From Cystobasidium ongulense (lineage: Eukaryota > Basidiomycota > Cystobasidiomycetes > Cystobasidiales > Cystobasidiaceae): a DNA stretch of 64,000 nt. The position numbers and the translations under genes were made by a program. Below, one piece after another: positions 47,857 to 60,900 of this stretch (positions within the stretch are counted from its first letter, which is position 1; each line of letters opens with the position of its first letter). The notes beneath the pieces were generated by a model, which saw only the letters and a program-made list of their open reading frames with translations, was not told where the DNA came from and ran no database searches. The DNA is taken from positions 626,629 to 690,628 of the forward strand of contig BQUP01000003.1 in the NCBI GenBank assembly GCA_022835595.1. The letters run 5' to 3'.

Positions 47857-48717
47857 AACGAATTTAAAGCGCCCTTCAAAGGCTTCAACATGTCATCCGC
47901 TATTTCCATGCTTCATGGCCGGTGGTAGCTTGCGATGTCCGGCGCAAGCGAATGCCAGAAAGTTAGTGCTGACTTTCACCGCGCGAGACACACAATGGAT
48001 CTTCGAAGCTTTAGTCAGCTGCAGCTTGCAATCGTCCATTCAAGCCTAAGCTAGACCCGAAGTCATTTCGTCTTATAATCAAGCCCAGTAAGCCAGAGCT
48101 ATACCGTCCAGGCTGGCGATCTTCGCGGACTGATGTATACAAAGAGGTCTTCGCACCTACTGGCGATTGCAAAGAGCGATCTACGCTCGAAGTAAAGGCA
48201 TATCAATTCCTGAATGCAAGCTGTAGCAGACAGGCTTGTGACAAGGCGAATGCAGATCGCCAAGCATCGTCGTTTATGTCAAGCAGAACATAAAGATATG
48301 GATGTGGATAATCAAGGCAGAGTCGTAAAGAACAGAAGTATCTAAGACGAAGAAAGGTGGAAACAGTGGGTACATATACTTAGAAGAAATGAAATCTAGA
48401 AGAGTTCAAGAGTGAAAGTGCATCACCCAGATACCGCACTGACTTGTAAAAGCTTTGTATCCGTGATCTGCTGTTGTTGCTATGCGAATGGTGGCCAAGT
48501 CTAGACCAGGCTGTGACAGAAGAGGGAGCGAGTGCGCTTGCAGCGAGTCAGTTGAAGCTACATCAGCTGTAGTGAGCAGTGCAGTATGGTGAGGCTTCAG
48601 GCCACATTATGGGCCAAGTGCTCGTATAAGTTGAAGCTGGATGACCTGGCCTGCTCGAGCATCATCTCTGTTCTACCCTACCCACTGGCACAGCCCAGCA
48701 CAAGTGTATAGCCCACC
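47857..48717. other. Intergenic region upstream of SRP54, no gene seen
   Basis: 861 bases holding the 3' UTR of the preceding gene and the SRP54 promoter. I looked for 7SL-like or tRNA sequences and found none. Confidence 0.4.
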
Positions 48718-50653
48718 ATGGTGCTCGCAGATCTAGGACGGCGCATCAACAGCGCACTCAACGAGTACACGAGTCGTACGCCGACATTCGACGAGAAGGC
48801 GCTCGATGCAGTCTTGAAGGAGATAGCGATGGCGCTGCTGCAGGTGGGTTGCAGAGGCATCCGAGGCAGTGGGAGGAGCATGTCGCTGATAGCCAATCGT
48901 CCATCTTGCAGGCAGACGTCAACGTAAAGCTCGTCGCCAATCTGCGCAATAAGGTCAAAGCAAAGGTGCTGCCTGCCATCCAAGCGGCGCAGCATGTGAG
49001 CGGGACAGGCATCACGAACAAGGAGAAGCAGATGCTGCAAAAGGTGCGGCTTTGAGGTCGCAAGTCATTACAATACTGCAATAGCTGACCCCCCATACTC
49101 TCGCAGGCAGTCTACGATGAGCTCGTCGCGTTGGTGGATCCAGGCGAGGAATCGCAACCACCGTTCAAGCCGAAGAAGGGCACCTCGCAAGTCATCATGC
49201 TGGTAGGACTGCAAGGAAGTGGAAAGACGACAAGTTGTACAAAGGTGCGACTGCATTACCGCTTAGATGGTCACGTCGCAAGCTCACGTTTCACTCGCAG
49301 CTCGCCGTACACTACCAACGGCGTGGCTTCAAGACATGCCTCGTCTGTGCCGATACCTTTAGAGCCGGAGCTTTCGACCAGCTCAAGCAGAATGCTGCCA
49401 AAGCCAAGGTGCCCTTCTTCGGTTCCTATACCGAGTCTGATCCCGTTGCCATCTCAGCGGCAGGTGTGGCCAAATTCAAAGCAGAACGATTCGATATCAT
49501 CATTGTCGATACATCAGGGCGGCATCGTCAGGAAAGCGAACTGTTCAAAGAGATGGTAGAGATTAGTGAAGCAGTCACGCCAGATTTGACTATTATGGTC
49601 TTGGACGGAGCTATAGGTCAAGCTGCAGAAGCACAATCTCGTGCTTTCAAGGAAGCAGCCGGCTTTGGCGCAATTATAGTGACAAAGATGGATGGTCATG
49701 CTAAAGGTGGAGGTGCTATCTCGGCCGTAGCAGCAACAAAGACTCCAATCATGTTCATCGGAACAGGCGAACATCTTTACGACCTCGAGCGTTTCGCACC
49801 TGGACCATTCATCAGCAAGATGCTTGGAATGGGAGATCTTACAGGCTTAATGGAGCACATGCAAGAGATTCAGTCTGCAAACGGCGTAGATGCAAAGGAT
49901 AAGCGAGACGAAATGATGAAAAAGGTTGAACAAGGTATCTTTACGATACGAGATATGCGAGATCAACTTACGAATATCATGAGTATGGGTCCATTGTCCA
50001 AGATCGCATCGATGATCCCAGGAATGGGAGATATGCTCAGCGCAGGAGGAAATGGAACCGAAGAGGACGCATCCAAACGTATGAAGCGTCTGGTGTACAT
50101 CATGGATGCAATGACTACCGATGAATTGAATAGCGATGGCAAGCCTTTCCAGAACAAGCCTAGAGAAAGCAAGTCGAAGCAGGTCAAGACGATAGAGAAG
50201 TCGACCAAATCAAGGGACAAGCAAAAGCAAGTTGCAGATCCATCAGAAGGATCAAGTTCGGATCTGAAAGAAGGACAACCTAGGCGAGCGAACAAGCGTA
50301 TCTTACGCGTGGCAAGAGGCAGTGGTACAAGCGTACGAGAAGTCGAAGAACTATTAGCCCAGCATCAGATGTTCTCAGCCATGGTTAAAAAAGCAGGTGG
50401 GAAACAAGGATGGTTAGCGAAAGCCCAGCAAGCTCAACGCGGAGGTGCGGGCAGAGGAGGAATGCCAAACCTAAGTCCTGCTCAATTACAAGCAGCTCAA
50501 CAAAGAATGCAGAGCATGGGCATGGGAGGGAATATGGACTTGCAAAGTATGATGCAATCAATGGGCGGAGGCGGTGGTGGTGGCTTTGACTTGGAATCGA
50601 TGAAGAAGGCTGCTCAAGCGATGGGCATGGGTGGACTTCTTGGCGGGCGTTGA
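48718..50653 (+). CDS. SRP54: Signal recognition particle 54-kDa subunit
   Basis: SRP54 is the GTPase that binds signal sequences and docks ribosomes at the ER. Exons 48718-48843, 48912-49043, 49107-49244 and 49301-50653 give 582 aa. The N domain starts [17 protein letters not shown]. The G domain has the P-loop [46 protein letters not shown] and [12 protein letters not shown]. The M domain has [35 protein letters not shown] and [20 protein letters not shown], then a Met/Gly-rich tail ([22 protein letters not shown]). Between GKPFQNKP and [11 protein letters not shown] about 45 extra residues rich in Lys, Ser and Gln occur (about 418-462) that human and yeast SRP54 lack. The rest is highly conserved. 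Confidence 0.96.
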
Positions 50654-50880
50654 TCATACCTTTATAATATGCATGTCTTCTAATCTATTAGGCTTATTGT
50701 GTTGTATATGACGCAAGTGGAGTCCAGCTGCTTATGCCCAGCAATAGCTTAGTCGCTTTGGAGGCGCGGATCCTTTGACACTCCTTGCCAGACATTCTCA
50801 TTAATGGCAGGGAGACTGGTTGCTCGAGGCTATATTACCCAGCGACAGCGGCTGATTTATACGATCTAAGAGTACAACGC

Positions 50881-53800
50881 CTAAGCTCCAATCTGCTGGT
50901 TGTACTTGGAGAATGAACCGGCATGCCGCCTGGCTTTAGCCAGAGGCGTGCGATTACTCGGCGGCGGTAATGGCAAGCCGTTGGGAGAGAATTTGGGTGA
51001 AGAGATCCCTCGTGTCGCAACTGGGGAAGAGGGACGACTTGAAGCGGTTAGAGGGCCAGGTGTAAAGGTATCATCTTGAGCTGACGGCGTAGGCGGCTGC
51101 AGCTGCAGACTTGTCGTAGGTGAAAGGTCCGAATGTCCTTTCAGCCAAGCGAGGATTTCTCCATGCAGTGGACCAAGAGACTCCCAAGAAACCGCTATTT
51201 CTCCCATTCCTCCATATAGACCAAGTACAAGCGTCCGCACATAGCGAATATCTGAAGCTGGTCCAAAAAGCGTCTTGGACTGATTGAGAACGATCGTGAC
51301 CAGCTTCGAGAATATAGTCAGATTTTCTCGACAAGTCTCGACTACATCCTTGACAACGTCGGTCTCGGGTAAACCCCGCCTTGTAGTCGAATCGAACTTG
51401 TCTAGTGCATCGATAAGGAAGCCCATAGCGTCATCCGCGCTTGCCATCATCTTCGTGAAAACCGCGGGTAAGCGATCCATGGCGGGAGAAACAACGCAAT
51501 TCTTAAGCGAAGCATGAATTTGGGATAGAGCGAAAAAGATGCCACGAATACCCTCGATAAACTGAAGAAGCGATGGAGGTACGGCTTTCGAAATAGTCGA
51601 TGGAGGTAGCATGGACAGTCGCTTGAAATACGCGCCGCTCGTGCCGCGCTCGCTGCCAGCAGGATGATTTGCATTGTTCACATGTCCATTGGCGGCTCTC
51701 CGGCTGCGACTTCGGGTGAGTGCGTTATCCGGCGAAGGCAGGGGTGCCAGAGTGTCCTGATCTTCGGAACCTACACGCAAGTGAGATTGACTTAAAGGAG
51801 CTTGTCTTTCAGCTCCAGCGGATCGTGGTGGTGTTGGCAAGCCGTCAATAGGACGAGCAGTCACTGGTGACCCTCCAGCGGATGAAGCATTGGAAGGAGT
51901 CTTTACGTGTCGTACTCGCGGTCTCGGTTTTGGTCGAGTGTTTGCAGGAGTTTCCTGTGGACTTTGCTCCTCGATATCATTGAGTCTCTCGTCCAAAATT
52001 TGAGCATGATTCTGTCGAAGATCAGGCAAGCTCTTCTTGGACCTGAGAAGACTCTTGCGCGAAGCAGCAGCTGGTGCTAAGGAATGCGACTCGCTCCGAC
52101 CATGCTGGGACAGCCTCGACGCATCGGTCTCAATAGCAGGTAGGTCCTTCGGAGACTTGGGAGCAATCGCGGGATCTGTAGGGGGCGGGGATATTTGAGG
52201 GGAGAGAGTCATCTCCGGTGGATAGGACGCAAGCGATGGCAATGCTATGACTGGATCTGTCCGACCAGTGCGTAGAATATTTGGGTCACTATGACTATGG
52301 TTCGGTTCTGGACGTCCGCGTGCCGTTGTTGAATTGTCAAGATCGTCCTGACGGCCTGTCACAGCACTGCTACTGTTTTCGGCTGCAGTAAAGTGGTCTG
52401 TTCAGTACAAGAGTCATAGAGAACAACGATATGTAGGGCTCACAGGCATGATCCCGGATCCAATCCTGAAGTCCAGTGAGCCACTTTTGTAGGGCCTGCG
52501 CTTCTTGCTTAGCGTGAAGAGCTTCCGCTTCGCGCTTATTTTGCCCTTCTAACACAACCGGAGCTACTATCGAAGGTTGAGTCGTAATATCTCGAGGAGG
52601 CCATTCGAGAGGGTTCTAGATAGCGAGGTTCAATAAAGGGAGCATGTGCGATTCAAGAATTGTGATACCTACATGATCGATTTTCAACACTCGCAATTGT
52701 TTCATGTCTGCGAAATATGCAGGTAACCGCTTGACTCGATTCTTGCTAATGGAAAACACCTATATGCAGCATGTTAGCAATATGACACATTACCCAATTG
52801 ATCAAACCTACTCGTAAGCCTTTCAGTGTACCACACTGGGCGGGCAGGCGTTTGATCTTGTTTCGGCTGATGTCGAGAATCTCGAGCGAAGGCATCTCAC
52901 ATAGCTACGGCATGACATTCTCCTCAGTAAGCGTTCACGAGAGCGAATTTAGAACAAAAAGCCTACCACCGCAGGAAAAGTCGTTAGCATATTGAGGCGA
53001 ATATTGAGGTATCTGAGCGTGTTGCCGAGCTTTGCAAAGGTAGGAGGCAGGGTAGCTATATAGTTGTAACCAAGAGCGAGTCTGTAGAGCAGGTTAGTTT
53101 ATGTTGCTGTGTTGACATGAAAGAGGGTCATACCTTCCTACAGTCCCCTCCAGAGCATCAATCACTTCTGAAGGCACATCCGCTATCCGGTGATGCGTCA
53201 AGTCGACGGTGCGCAGATTAGATGATGATGTATCATTGATATTCCGGCTGCTAGCTGTTCGAGCCATGCCAGGGTGAGAAGGTGCCATTAAGCTGTTCGA
53301 AACCTGGCTAGAGCTCATCCCTGTGTCATCGTCGCTCCTGTTGGATCCAGTGGAAATGTTCCGAATGTGCGCTGGTATCTGTGAGGTTTGTTGTAACCGC
53401 ACGGCAGTATTAGCCGACTGCGAGCGGGACATATTGGCGGAGGAAGAAGATGTAGATGACGCCTGCGTAGAACCGGGCTGGTCCGCCCTGAGGTTTAAAA
53501 CAATTTCCAAAAGGGCTTTTGCAGTGATGGCAGGAGGGGGCGTGAAGTCACGCCCATTCTGATGCGAGCTACTGGATTGGCCTGCTGATGGATTCACGTT
53601 TGACCCTGGTCCTATTGAGGAGTTGAGACCGCTAGATACGGCATGGTCACCAGAGTATATTTGGCCTTGTGGCTGACCTACGTAAGCTGCAGGCGCTTGG
53701 AAAGCTCTTCCTGATGTAGAGGGTGCAGGCATGGCCGTTTGACTGCGGTTGAACATGGGTCTGGAGGGAGTTGTGGACGGAGAGAAGAGGCCACTGCTGC

Positions 53801-54440
53801 TGTTCGGCAGAGGTGGAGGGGCCTGACTAGGGAGCGGAGCTAAAGGTTGAGGGAGATTCCCGAAGCTTGACGAGGTAGAGATGGGACCGACAGGAGCGAG
53901 ACCGGGCGATAGCAAGAAGTCGAAGGAATTGTCGCTTTCAAGGTTGTCGCGTGGATCTCTATTGTCTCTATCTGCGCGTGGGGTTGCAGCATTATATCCA
54001 GTAGGTGTACCTATCCGGTCTGGGAGTCCAGCATTGTACGAAGCATATTGAGCATTACTGTCGTAGTCATCTGATGCTTGCGCGTGTCTGTGTTGTGATG
54101 CGTACGCCAAGTGTGACTGTTGCTGTTGCTGCTGTTGCTGCTGCATTACCATCGCGCGCATGGAGGGACCATTGCTCGCCTGCAACCGCGCAGTCGATGT
54201 ATTGGGTGAGACATAGTCTCCAGAGCTGTCATACTGATGTTGACGGTACGGCACAGCACTGCTACCGCTACCGCTTTTATTGCCATAGCTTCCGCTGCTG
54301 CTGCCTGCGGCGTGGCTGCCTACACCCGCCATATTGCCTCCATCATACGAAGAGCTGCTGGAAGAGGCGGAGTGCGTAGGCGCATCTGCACGTCCATTTG
54401 GGCCATACGGTCCATCATATCGCGTCGATGTGTAGTTCAT
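50881..54440 (-). CDS. SOG2: RAM-network leucine-rich-repeat protein Sog2
   Basis: Sog2 binds and activates the NDR kinase Cbk1/Kic1 branch that controls polarity and cell separation. The first exon (54440-53134) encodes a disordered Ser/Gln-rich region with a run of nine Gln, then NLRTVDLTHHRIADVPSEVI. Short exons then give four leucine-rich repeats (LALGYNYIATLPPTFAKL, RYLNIRLNMLTTFPA, LEILDISRNKIKRLPAQ, FSISKNRVKRLPAYF, LKIDHNPLEWPP) and a helical segment ending TGLQDWIRDHA. The long last exon (from about 52385) holds a Pro/Ser-rich linker with LPDLRQN, then the Sog2 domain (SLLQFIEGIRGIFFALSQIH, VFTKMMASADDAMGFLIDAL, VLGLYGGMGEIAVSWESLG). LRR plus this C-terminal domain is diagnostic of Sog2. 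Confidence 0.9.
54118..54144. repeat. CTG/TTG microsatellite in SOG2
   Basis: A run of TGT/TGC-type triplets on the plus strand encodes nine consecutive Gln (CAA/CAG mix) on the minus strand. The mixed codons make it less slippery than a pure repeat. Confidence 0.85.
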
Positions 54441-54919
54441 TGTTGGCTGAGCTGCCTTGAATGCTGTTGCTGTCGATGTCTATCTATCTAGCAATGCCGA
54501 TGGCAACAGTTTGCTGCACGCGCTGAACAGCGCGCTTCGACAAGCTGCCAATGCCGACTATGATGTCTTCATGCAGTCTGTATCGTACAGCATCACTGCT
54601 TTGATTCTTGCGGACGTCGACGCGTGTATCAGTAAGAAGAAGGAGCCGCGGCAAAGACGTGCGAACTGAATACCGCTTTTCTCACTGATCAAGTACTAGT
54701 CTGCAAGATTTGGAAAAGATGTTTTAGAAACTTCGTATAGCTTCAAGGCACTGGATGTTGGTCAGACACGCAAAGCACCACTCTTGCGATACTTGCTCAA
54801 TCTGATCTAAGTAGTAATAGAATTTTTAAAGAGCCTGCGCTATGCCTGCCTAAAGGCTTACTTGCAACAACAATCAGACTACCTTATATCAGACGAAAAT
54901 CTATCGCAATCTAGCAACC
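54441..54919. promoter_or_regulatory. SOG2 promoter and HAS1 3' region
   Basis: 479 bases between two minus-strand genes. The plus-strand frame 54457-54669 opposes the leader and has no gene features. AT-rich sequence near 54800-54900 is probably HAS1 3' UTR. Confidence 0.4.
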
Positions 54920-57192
54920 TCATCTCGACCACTGGGTGCCACCACTGACTCGCTTCGGCTGTCTCTGCTCGCGATAGTGGTCTCGGTCAGACGATTTGCC
55001 ATCGGTAATTTCCCGTCTCTTATTCTGTGAAGTCCTATCACTTCGTGCCTGCTTGGGACGTTCAGAGCGCGAAACTTCTTCCTCCTCCTCATCGTCTTCC
55101 TCCTCGACCTGGTTGCCTTGTCCATCGACGGCATCAACCTCGGCATCCTCGCCATTTCTATTCTTGCGCTTCGCTCCCTTGGTGCTGGTGCCGATTGGGA
55201 TGTTGACAGCAGGAGGTGTAGTGAAGCCGTACGCTTTAGCAACCTTTGCTAAGTCTAGATCGTGAACATTGAAAATACGCTTGAGGGAGTAGGAAGCGTA
55301 TGCCTGGACATAAGAACGGAAACCTTCCTTGGCGGATTGATGCAAGTAGTAGTTCTTCGTAATGAGTTTTTCTAGCTGGCTCTGTACGTTCGCAATCTTG
55401 TCCAACGGGAAGTTGTACTCGTTCAATGGTACCTTTGCAATCTTTAAGAATCTCAAGAAGCCAAGTTCCGATGGAAGGAGGAATAGTAGACTTCGTCCAG
55501 ACTTTCCAGCGCGAGCTGTTCGGCCTACACGATGGATGTAATCTCTGGGATCATCGGGAGGATCGAACTGAATGATCCAATCTACCTTGGGGATATCAAG
55601 ACCACGTGCTGCAACGTCTGTGCACAAAAGTACACCGGTGGTAGCATTGCCGAACTCGAAAAAGGTGTTTGTTCGCTTCTGCTGCTTTTGCTTGCCCTAT
55701 ATTTGCGAAGAACGTCAGAAGCTGCGCGATTGTCCTCGCCATTTGCGCTGTACTTACGTGTAAATCCATAACTGGCACATCGATATAGTTGAGCAGTTCT
55801 GCGTAATATTTGACGGAGTTGCAACTTGAGAAGAAAACGATAACTTTCTTCTTCAAGTTCTTGCGAAGGAAAGTGAACAGGAGTAGGAAGCGCATGTGCG
55901 ACTCGCAGACAACATAACCTTGCTCGAGACCTTCAGCTGTTGACGTCTCTCGACCAGAGTCAACATTGATATAAAGAGGACCGGGTCGTAGCGATATGCG
56001 TGCCAGATCAGCGACCTTGGTAGTTTGAGTAGCAGAGAACAGCATAGTTTGTCGGTTTTCTGTGGGAAAGAAAGAAATTGGTCAGTTTCAATTCAAGAGG
56101 CATTCTTGTCCGAACAAAATAGCTTACCGCGAGGCAAAATTCTCATAATCTTTCGCATTTCCTCTTCGAAACCAATTTCGAGGATACGATCTGCTTCGTC
56201 AATAATGAGTGCTTTGAGGTTCTTGAAGACAAAGCCTTTTGTGCTCTGTAGAGAACACGCATCAGCGAGTTGGCCTGCACATGTCGAAAAGCGTAAAGTA
56301 GGCTTACCTGCAAGTGATCTAGCAGACGACCTGGTGTGCTGACAAGCAAATTGACTCCCTTTGCCAACTTTTCTGCCTCGGCTTTGCGGTTGGCTCCTCC
56401 CATGACAATGGCACAAGTTTGATTGTGGTGCTTGCATAGCTCTTTCGCCACACCGAAGATTTGCAGAGCAAGTTCGCGCGTAGGTGAGACAACAATGACA
56501 CCAGTACCTGATGATATCGGCCATTAGTATGGAAATACAAGTCGTTTTGACAATCTCATAGGCTTACCATTTCTTGGCTTGAACATGAGCTTGTTGAGCA
56601 TTTCAACAGCAGGAATAAGGAACGCCAAAGTTTTGCCTGAACCAGTCTTTGCAGCCCCTAGGACATCTCTTCCAGTCATCAAAGGTGGTATGCATCGTGC
56701 CTGGACCTCTGTCATCTTTGTGAAGCCCATCTCCTGGATGGCGTTACTTGTCTGTTCTGACAAACCCAGTGAAGCGAAATCGGTATCGAAGTTGGCTGGC
56801 GCGACTGCCTGGCCATCGACAGGCCCAGCGATTGACGCAGCTGCGAAAGCTGCCAACGAGTCCTCTTCTGTCTGCAAGCCTTTGGAAGTGGACGCTTCAG
56901 GCATCACAGCTATGGGGGCATTGCCAACGTCGTGCTCAATCTGGTCATCCCGTGAGAGTCTCTTTGGAGCAGGGGCGTCTTCTGGATGTTCCTCATCGAT
57001 ATATGGTTCTAGTCCTCCCTCTGCGCTTGCTGCTGCTGCTGCATTGCCATCAGCAATCTTCACTTCTTTCACATCTTTGGTGGCTGAAGCAGGATTTGCA
57101 GCTCTTTCCTTTCCCTTGCTGCTGGGCTTCTTGCCTTTCATAGCCTTGTCCTTCTTCTTGTGCTTCAATGCTGCACCAGTTGATTCGACCAT
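54920..57192 (-). CDS. HAS1: ATP-dependent RNA helicase HAS1 (DDX18)
   Basis: Has1 is a DEAD-box helicase of the nucleolus needed for 18S and 25S rRNA maturation. Exon 1 is 57192-56568, exon 2 56507-56308, and further short introns lie near 56246, 56068 and 55696-55756. The N-terminus is Lys-rich ([13 protein letters not shown]), then Ala/Glu-rich. Helicase motifs appear in order: [19 protein letters not shown] with the Q motif, [85 protein letters not shown] and [10 protein letters not shown]. The region after it ([38 protein letters not shown]) is specific to the Has1 subfamily. The tail is acidic then Arg/Lys-rich, as usual for nucleolar helicases. Confidence 0.95.
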
Positions 57193-57285
57193 CTTGTATA
57201 ATTGAGCTGGCCGTGTCCAAGCACGCTGAACAAATTGCTACTCGAAGTCAAGAAATTTCCTGGAGATTGTTCGATCACGCTACTA
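57193..57285. promoter_or_regulatory. HAS1 core promoter remnant beside the palindrome array
   Basis: Fewer than 100 bases of ordinary composition separate the HAS1 start codon from the AT-rich array, so the HAS1 promoter must lie here, inside the array, or beyond it. Confidence 0.4.
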
Positions 57286-57925
57286 GAAAGATATTATCAA
57301 TAATGTAAAAGTAGTATTAACAAAGTAATAATAATATCTTTCTAGAAAGTATTCTTTCTAGAAAGATATATTAATAATGTAAAAGTAGTATTAACAAAGA
57401 ATAATAATATCTTTCTAGAAAGTATACTTTCTAGAATGATATTATTATTACTGTATTAGTACTACTTTCAAATTATTAATAATACTTTTCTAGAAAGTAT
57501 TCTTTCTAGAAAGATTTCATTAATATATTGTTACTACTTTTACATTATTGATAATACTTTTCTAGAAAGTATACTTTCTAGAATGATATTATTATTAATA
57601 AGTTATTACTACTTCTACATTATTAATAATAGACCTTTCTAGAAAGTATGCTTTCTAGAATGATATTATTATTAATATATTGTTACTACTTTTACATTAT
57701 TAATAATACTTTTCTAGAAAGTATACTTTCTAGAATGATACTATTATTAGAAAGTTATTACTACTTCTACATTATTGATAGTACTTTTCTAGAAAGTATT
57801 CTTTCTAGAAAGATTTTATTATTACTTTATTAGTACTACTTTTCAATTAATAATAGTATCTTTCTAGAAAGTATACTTTCTAGAATAGTACTATTAATAA
57901 GCTAACTACTTCTACATTAAGATAC
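57286..57925. repeat. AT-rich tandem array with 26-bp palindromic cores, period about 75 bp
   Basis: Eight cores start at 57338, 57411, 57487, 57559, 57636, 57711, 57786 and 57861, spaced 72-77 bp. The consensus is TTTCTAGAAAGT followed by ATAC and TTTCTAGAAA; with ATAC in the middle the 26-mer is a perfect palindrome, and each arm (TTTCTAGAAA) is itself a palindrome. A partial arm lies near 57283. Spacers are AT-only-like and share a segment TACTACTTTTACATTATTAATAAT; in the first two units this is in the opposite orientation. Base composition falls far below that of the flanking genes. The array ends directly at the stop codon of the next minus-strand gene and begins about 90 bp from the HAS1 start. 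No coding potential. Confidence 0.95.
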
Positions 57926-57933
57926 TTTTATTT

Positions 57934-60900
57934 CTACATGTGTCGTGTACGAACGGCTGGCCCATCAATTTCCTGCAAGAATCTAGCAGTACTATCATCA
58001 AGTCTTAGTGAGGCGTCTTGAGAATCACCGAGGGACCACCCATCCGAAGAAGCAGGTAAATGATCACCAAAGTCGGTTTGAACAGTCGAAGAAGCGTTGG
58101 AAATAGTTCGTCCATGACGTGAAAAGTCATTACTGTTCGTTCCAGACGAATGTCTAGATCTTGGAAGACCGCTAACGGAAGATTTCATGCTTCCTATACT
58201 GCGAGGTAGAGCTGAATGCGACATTGACGGTTTCAATGCATTGACGCTAGGAGGGGATCTTCGAGGTAGCCCAGATGCCGTTCGAGGGATCGTCCTCGGT
58301 GGACTCTTGGGTGCCCGAGCTGTGATTTGCTCCTGTAGACGAGCTATCTCTTGTTTCATTGCAGCGAGTGAAGCCTCAGAATCTATCGCATTCTTCTGTT
58401 GCACATGCTTTGCCATTGCTAAATCTCTTTCCATAGCTTGAGCTCTAGCTTGCCATTCGTCTCTTGCTTCTACAATCTCAGCTACACGTCTTGCAGCCTC
58501 TTGAGATTGTTCAGCCGGTTTCCTATTTCCAGCTCTCCGTAAATGCTCAAGGTCACTTATGAGCTCTTCATTCTGTTGACGTAGAGCATCAATCATCGCC
58601 CTAGATTCCTGTAAAGCATCTAATAATGCCTCTCGTTCAATCTGGGAATGTGCAGTTATAGCTTGTAGAGCAGATTCGGCTTTCGTACATCTCAAGAATA
58701 GGTCGATCTTGTCTGCTCTCTTGGCTTCGGCGAAAGAGCTAGTTCCGAGTGAGTCTATACTGTAGGTCGATCCGGTAGTACTATATGAAGAAGCTTCTCT
58801 CCTATGAGGATGGGCAGCCATGCCGCCTCGGAAATCTGTCGGGAGACCTGGACGTGCTTTCGAAGCTGCTTTCGGAGTATCATCGAACCATAAGCTCGAC
58901 TGACTCGCACTATGTGACGGGCCATGTGTATATCGATACGACGCATTGCGCCCATACTGTGCTCCAGGTAAACCATCTGTGCCACCTGAGGAGCTATACG
59001 AAACAGGTCTACGAATCCTAGTTGAGCTAGCTCGTCTTGCAGGGTAATTTGCAGAAGTTGAATGGTGAGGGGTCTCGTCATAGTGATCCATAGCACTAGC
59101 GCTACTGTTACGTCTCGTAGCGGTGAGAGCGGGAGAAACTGATCTTCTGCGGTCCACTGTATCGCCAGCTGAAGTCTTGGGCGTGACCCAGCCCGTGTCA
59201 TCGCTACCGGCGCCAGAGCTAGCAGCAGACAGGGCATCTCCGCTTGCTCGACGAAGCCAGGTGTTTCCACTGTGTTGCTTCGTAGTACGTTCATTCTGAT
59301 CTGATACGCTTCGGAATATCCGAGGTGCAGCATGCGGTAATTTGCTTTCACTCTCCAGTGAATGTCGCGCAGTAGTAGGCGCGGTGAGGGCACCTGATGC
59401 GGTCGACTTGCCACGGCTAGATGATCCAGTACCAGAAGAGTAAGGCGAATCATACCGAGATTCTACAAAGCTATTTCTCGGGCTTCGATTTGAGAATTGA
59501 CCAAAAACCTGAGGCGATAAAGCTCCAGGTGAAACTCTTGGGCTTGTACTTGGTGAATATCTATCTCGCCCAACAAGAGGTGTAAGTGCATCACCAGCTT
59601 CTTCACGATCTGTAGAGCTATTTAAAGCTGGTTCATAAAGCGAAGTATCTTTCGGAAGAGCATCCAGATGACTAGTATCGATCGACGGCGCAGATGGAGC
59701 ATGTGTACCACTTGAGCTCGTCATAGATGCATCGAGGGGGAATCCTCGGTCGATAAGGTGCTGAACATATGATGGAGCTAGGTCCTTGCTATCTTCGGAT
59801 ACGAGGAAAGAAGGTGCCTCAGACACAGCGGCTGAGCTGCGACGTGTTGCCAGCTTCCGTATGCGTCCATATGCAGCTGTCACGAACGTCAGATACATAT
59901 CCGAACTTTTACTTCCGATGAATTGGAGCTCACCTTCTACTTCAGCCATTGACCACCGCTTTTCCGTCTGTGGGCTGATCCGTTTCTCAAATTCCTGCAA
60001 AGCTGTCGTTTTATTTCCGCTATTCGATTTCGGAGTGTTATTACTGTCTTGACTAACTCGTCTACCGCCAAGTTTCTCAAATGTCTGTTTCTGCTCTTGT
60101 ACATTGACTCCTATCGTCTGAGGTAGGACATGTTGAGGTAGTCTACTAGGCGGCGCAGCACTGATACCACTTGAGCCTTCTACGGAACCGTACTCAATAT
60201 TTGAAGTTCCGTCGTCCTCATCTAGCATACTTTGGGTTATAAAAGGTGAGGAGGGCATACCATTCTTAAAGTGTGCTTCTGAAGGATCTTCTTCACTTCT
60301 CAGGTCTGCAGTATCCATATCATGTATATATGAAATTGGCGAAAGACAATCTTCTTTTATTGGACTTGAAGCATGTGATGAATTCAATCGTTGAACTAAT
60401 TCACTCAAAGGTGATGTTGAAGAATGTCTCACTCCACGGAGGTAAGTGCTATCATTCCGGCCATCACCAGAATGGCCTAGACTTGTATCTAACCCAAGTC
60501 GATTGCAAGCGGGTGATGCTGATCTATCGACGATTGGCCCACTAGATGCATTCACATTCTCAATGCTCAAAGAAGGAGGAAAGTGAAACAATTTGTTGGC
60601 ATCCGTAACTGCTGGACTTCTAGAGGGGCTTTCCATTATAACAGGTTTAGGTAGAGAATTTTGTCGTGCTCTGATATTGATATCAGACGGAGATGAGGAT
60701 ATATCCAATACATCAGCTTCTGCTGCTATTGCTTTTATTGACTCTATCGCTGAACGACTGCGTGCCAGCGTAGGACGGGCAGAAGGCGGTGGGCTGCTGA
60801 TAGACATGTCGTCGGCTTGATCGATTGCTGCTGGGGCCATTTCGTCTAGAATCGAGACTGCAGATACTTCGCGACTGGGAGGTACTTCCAAGCTGTGTCG

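Noticed and set aside
57648-57833. Short plus-strand frame with repeated YYFYI segments in the palindrome array
   Set aside because: It is a direct product of translating the 75-bp repeat, not a gene.
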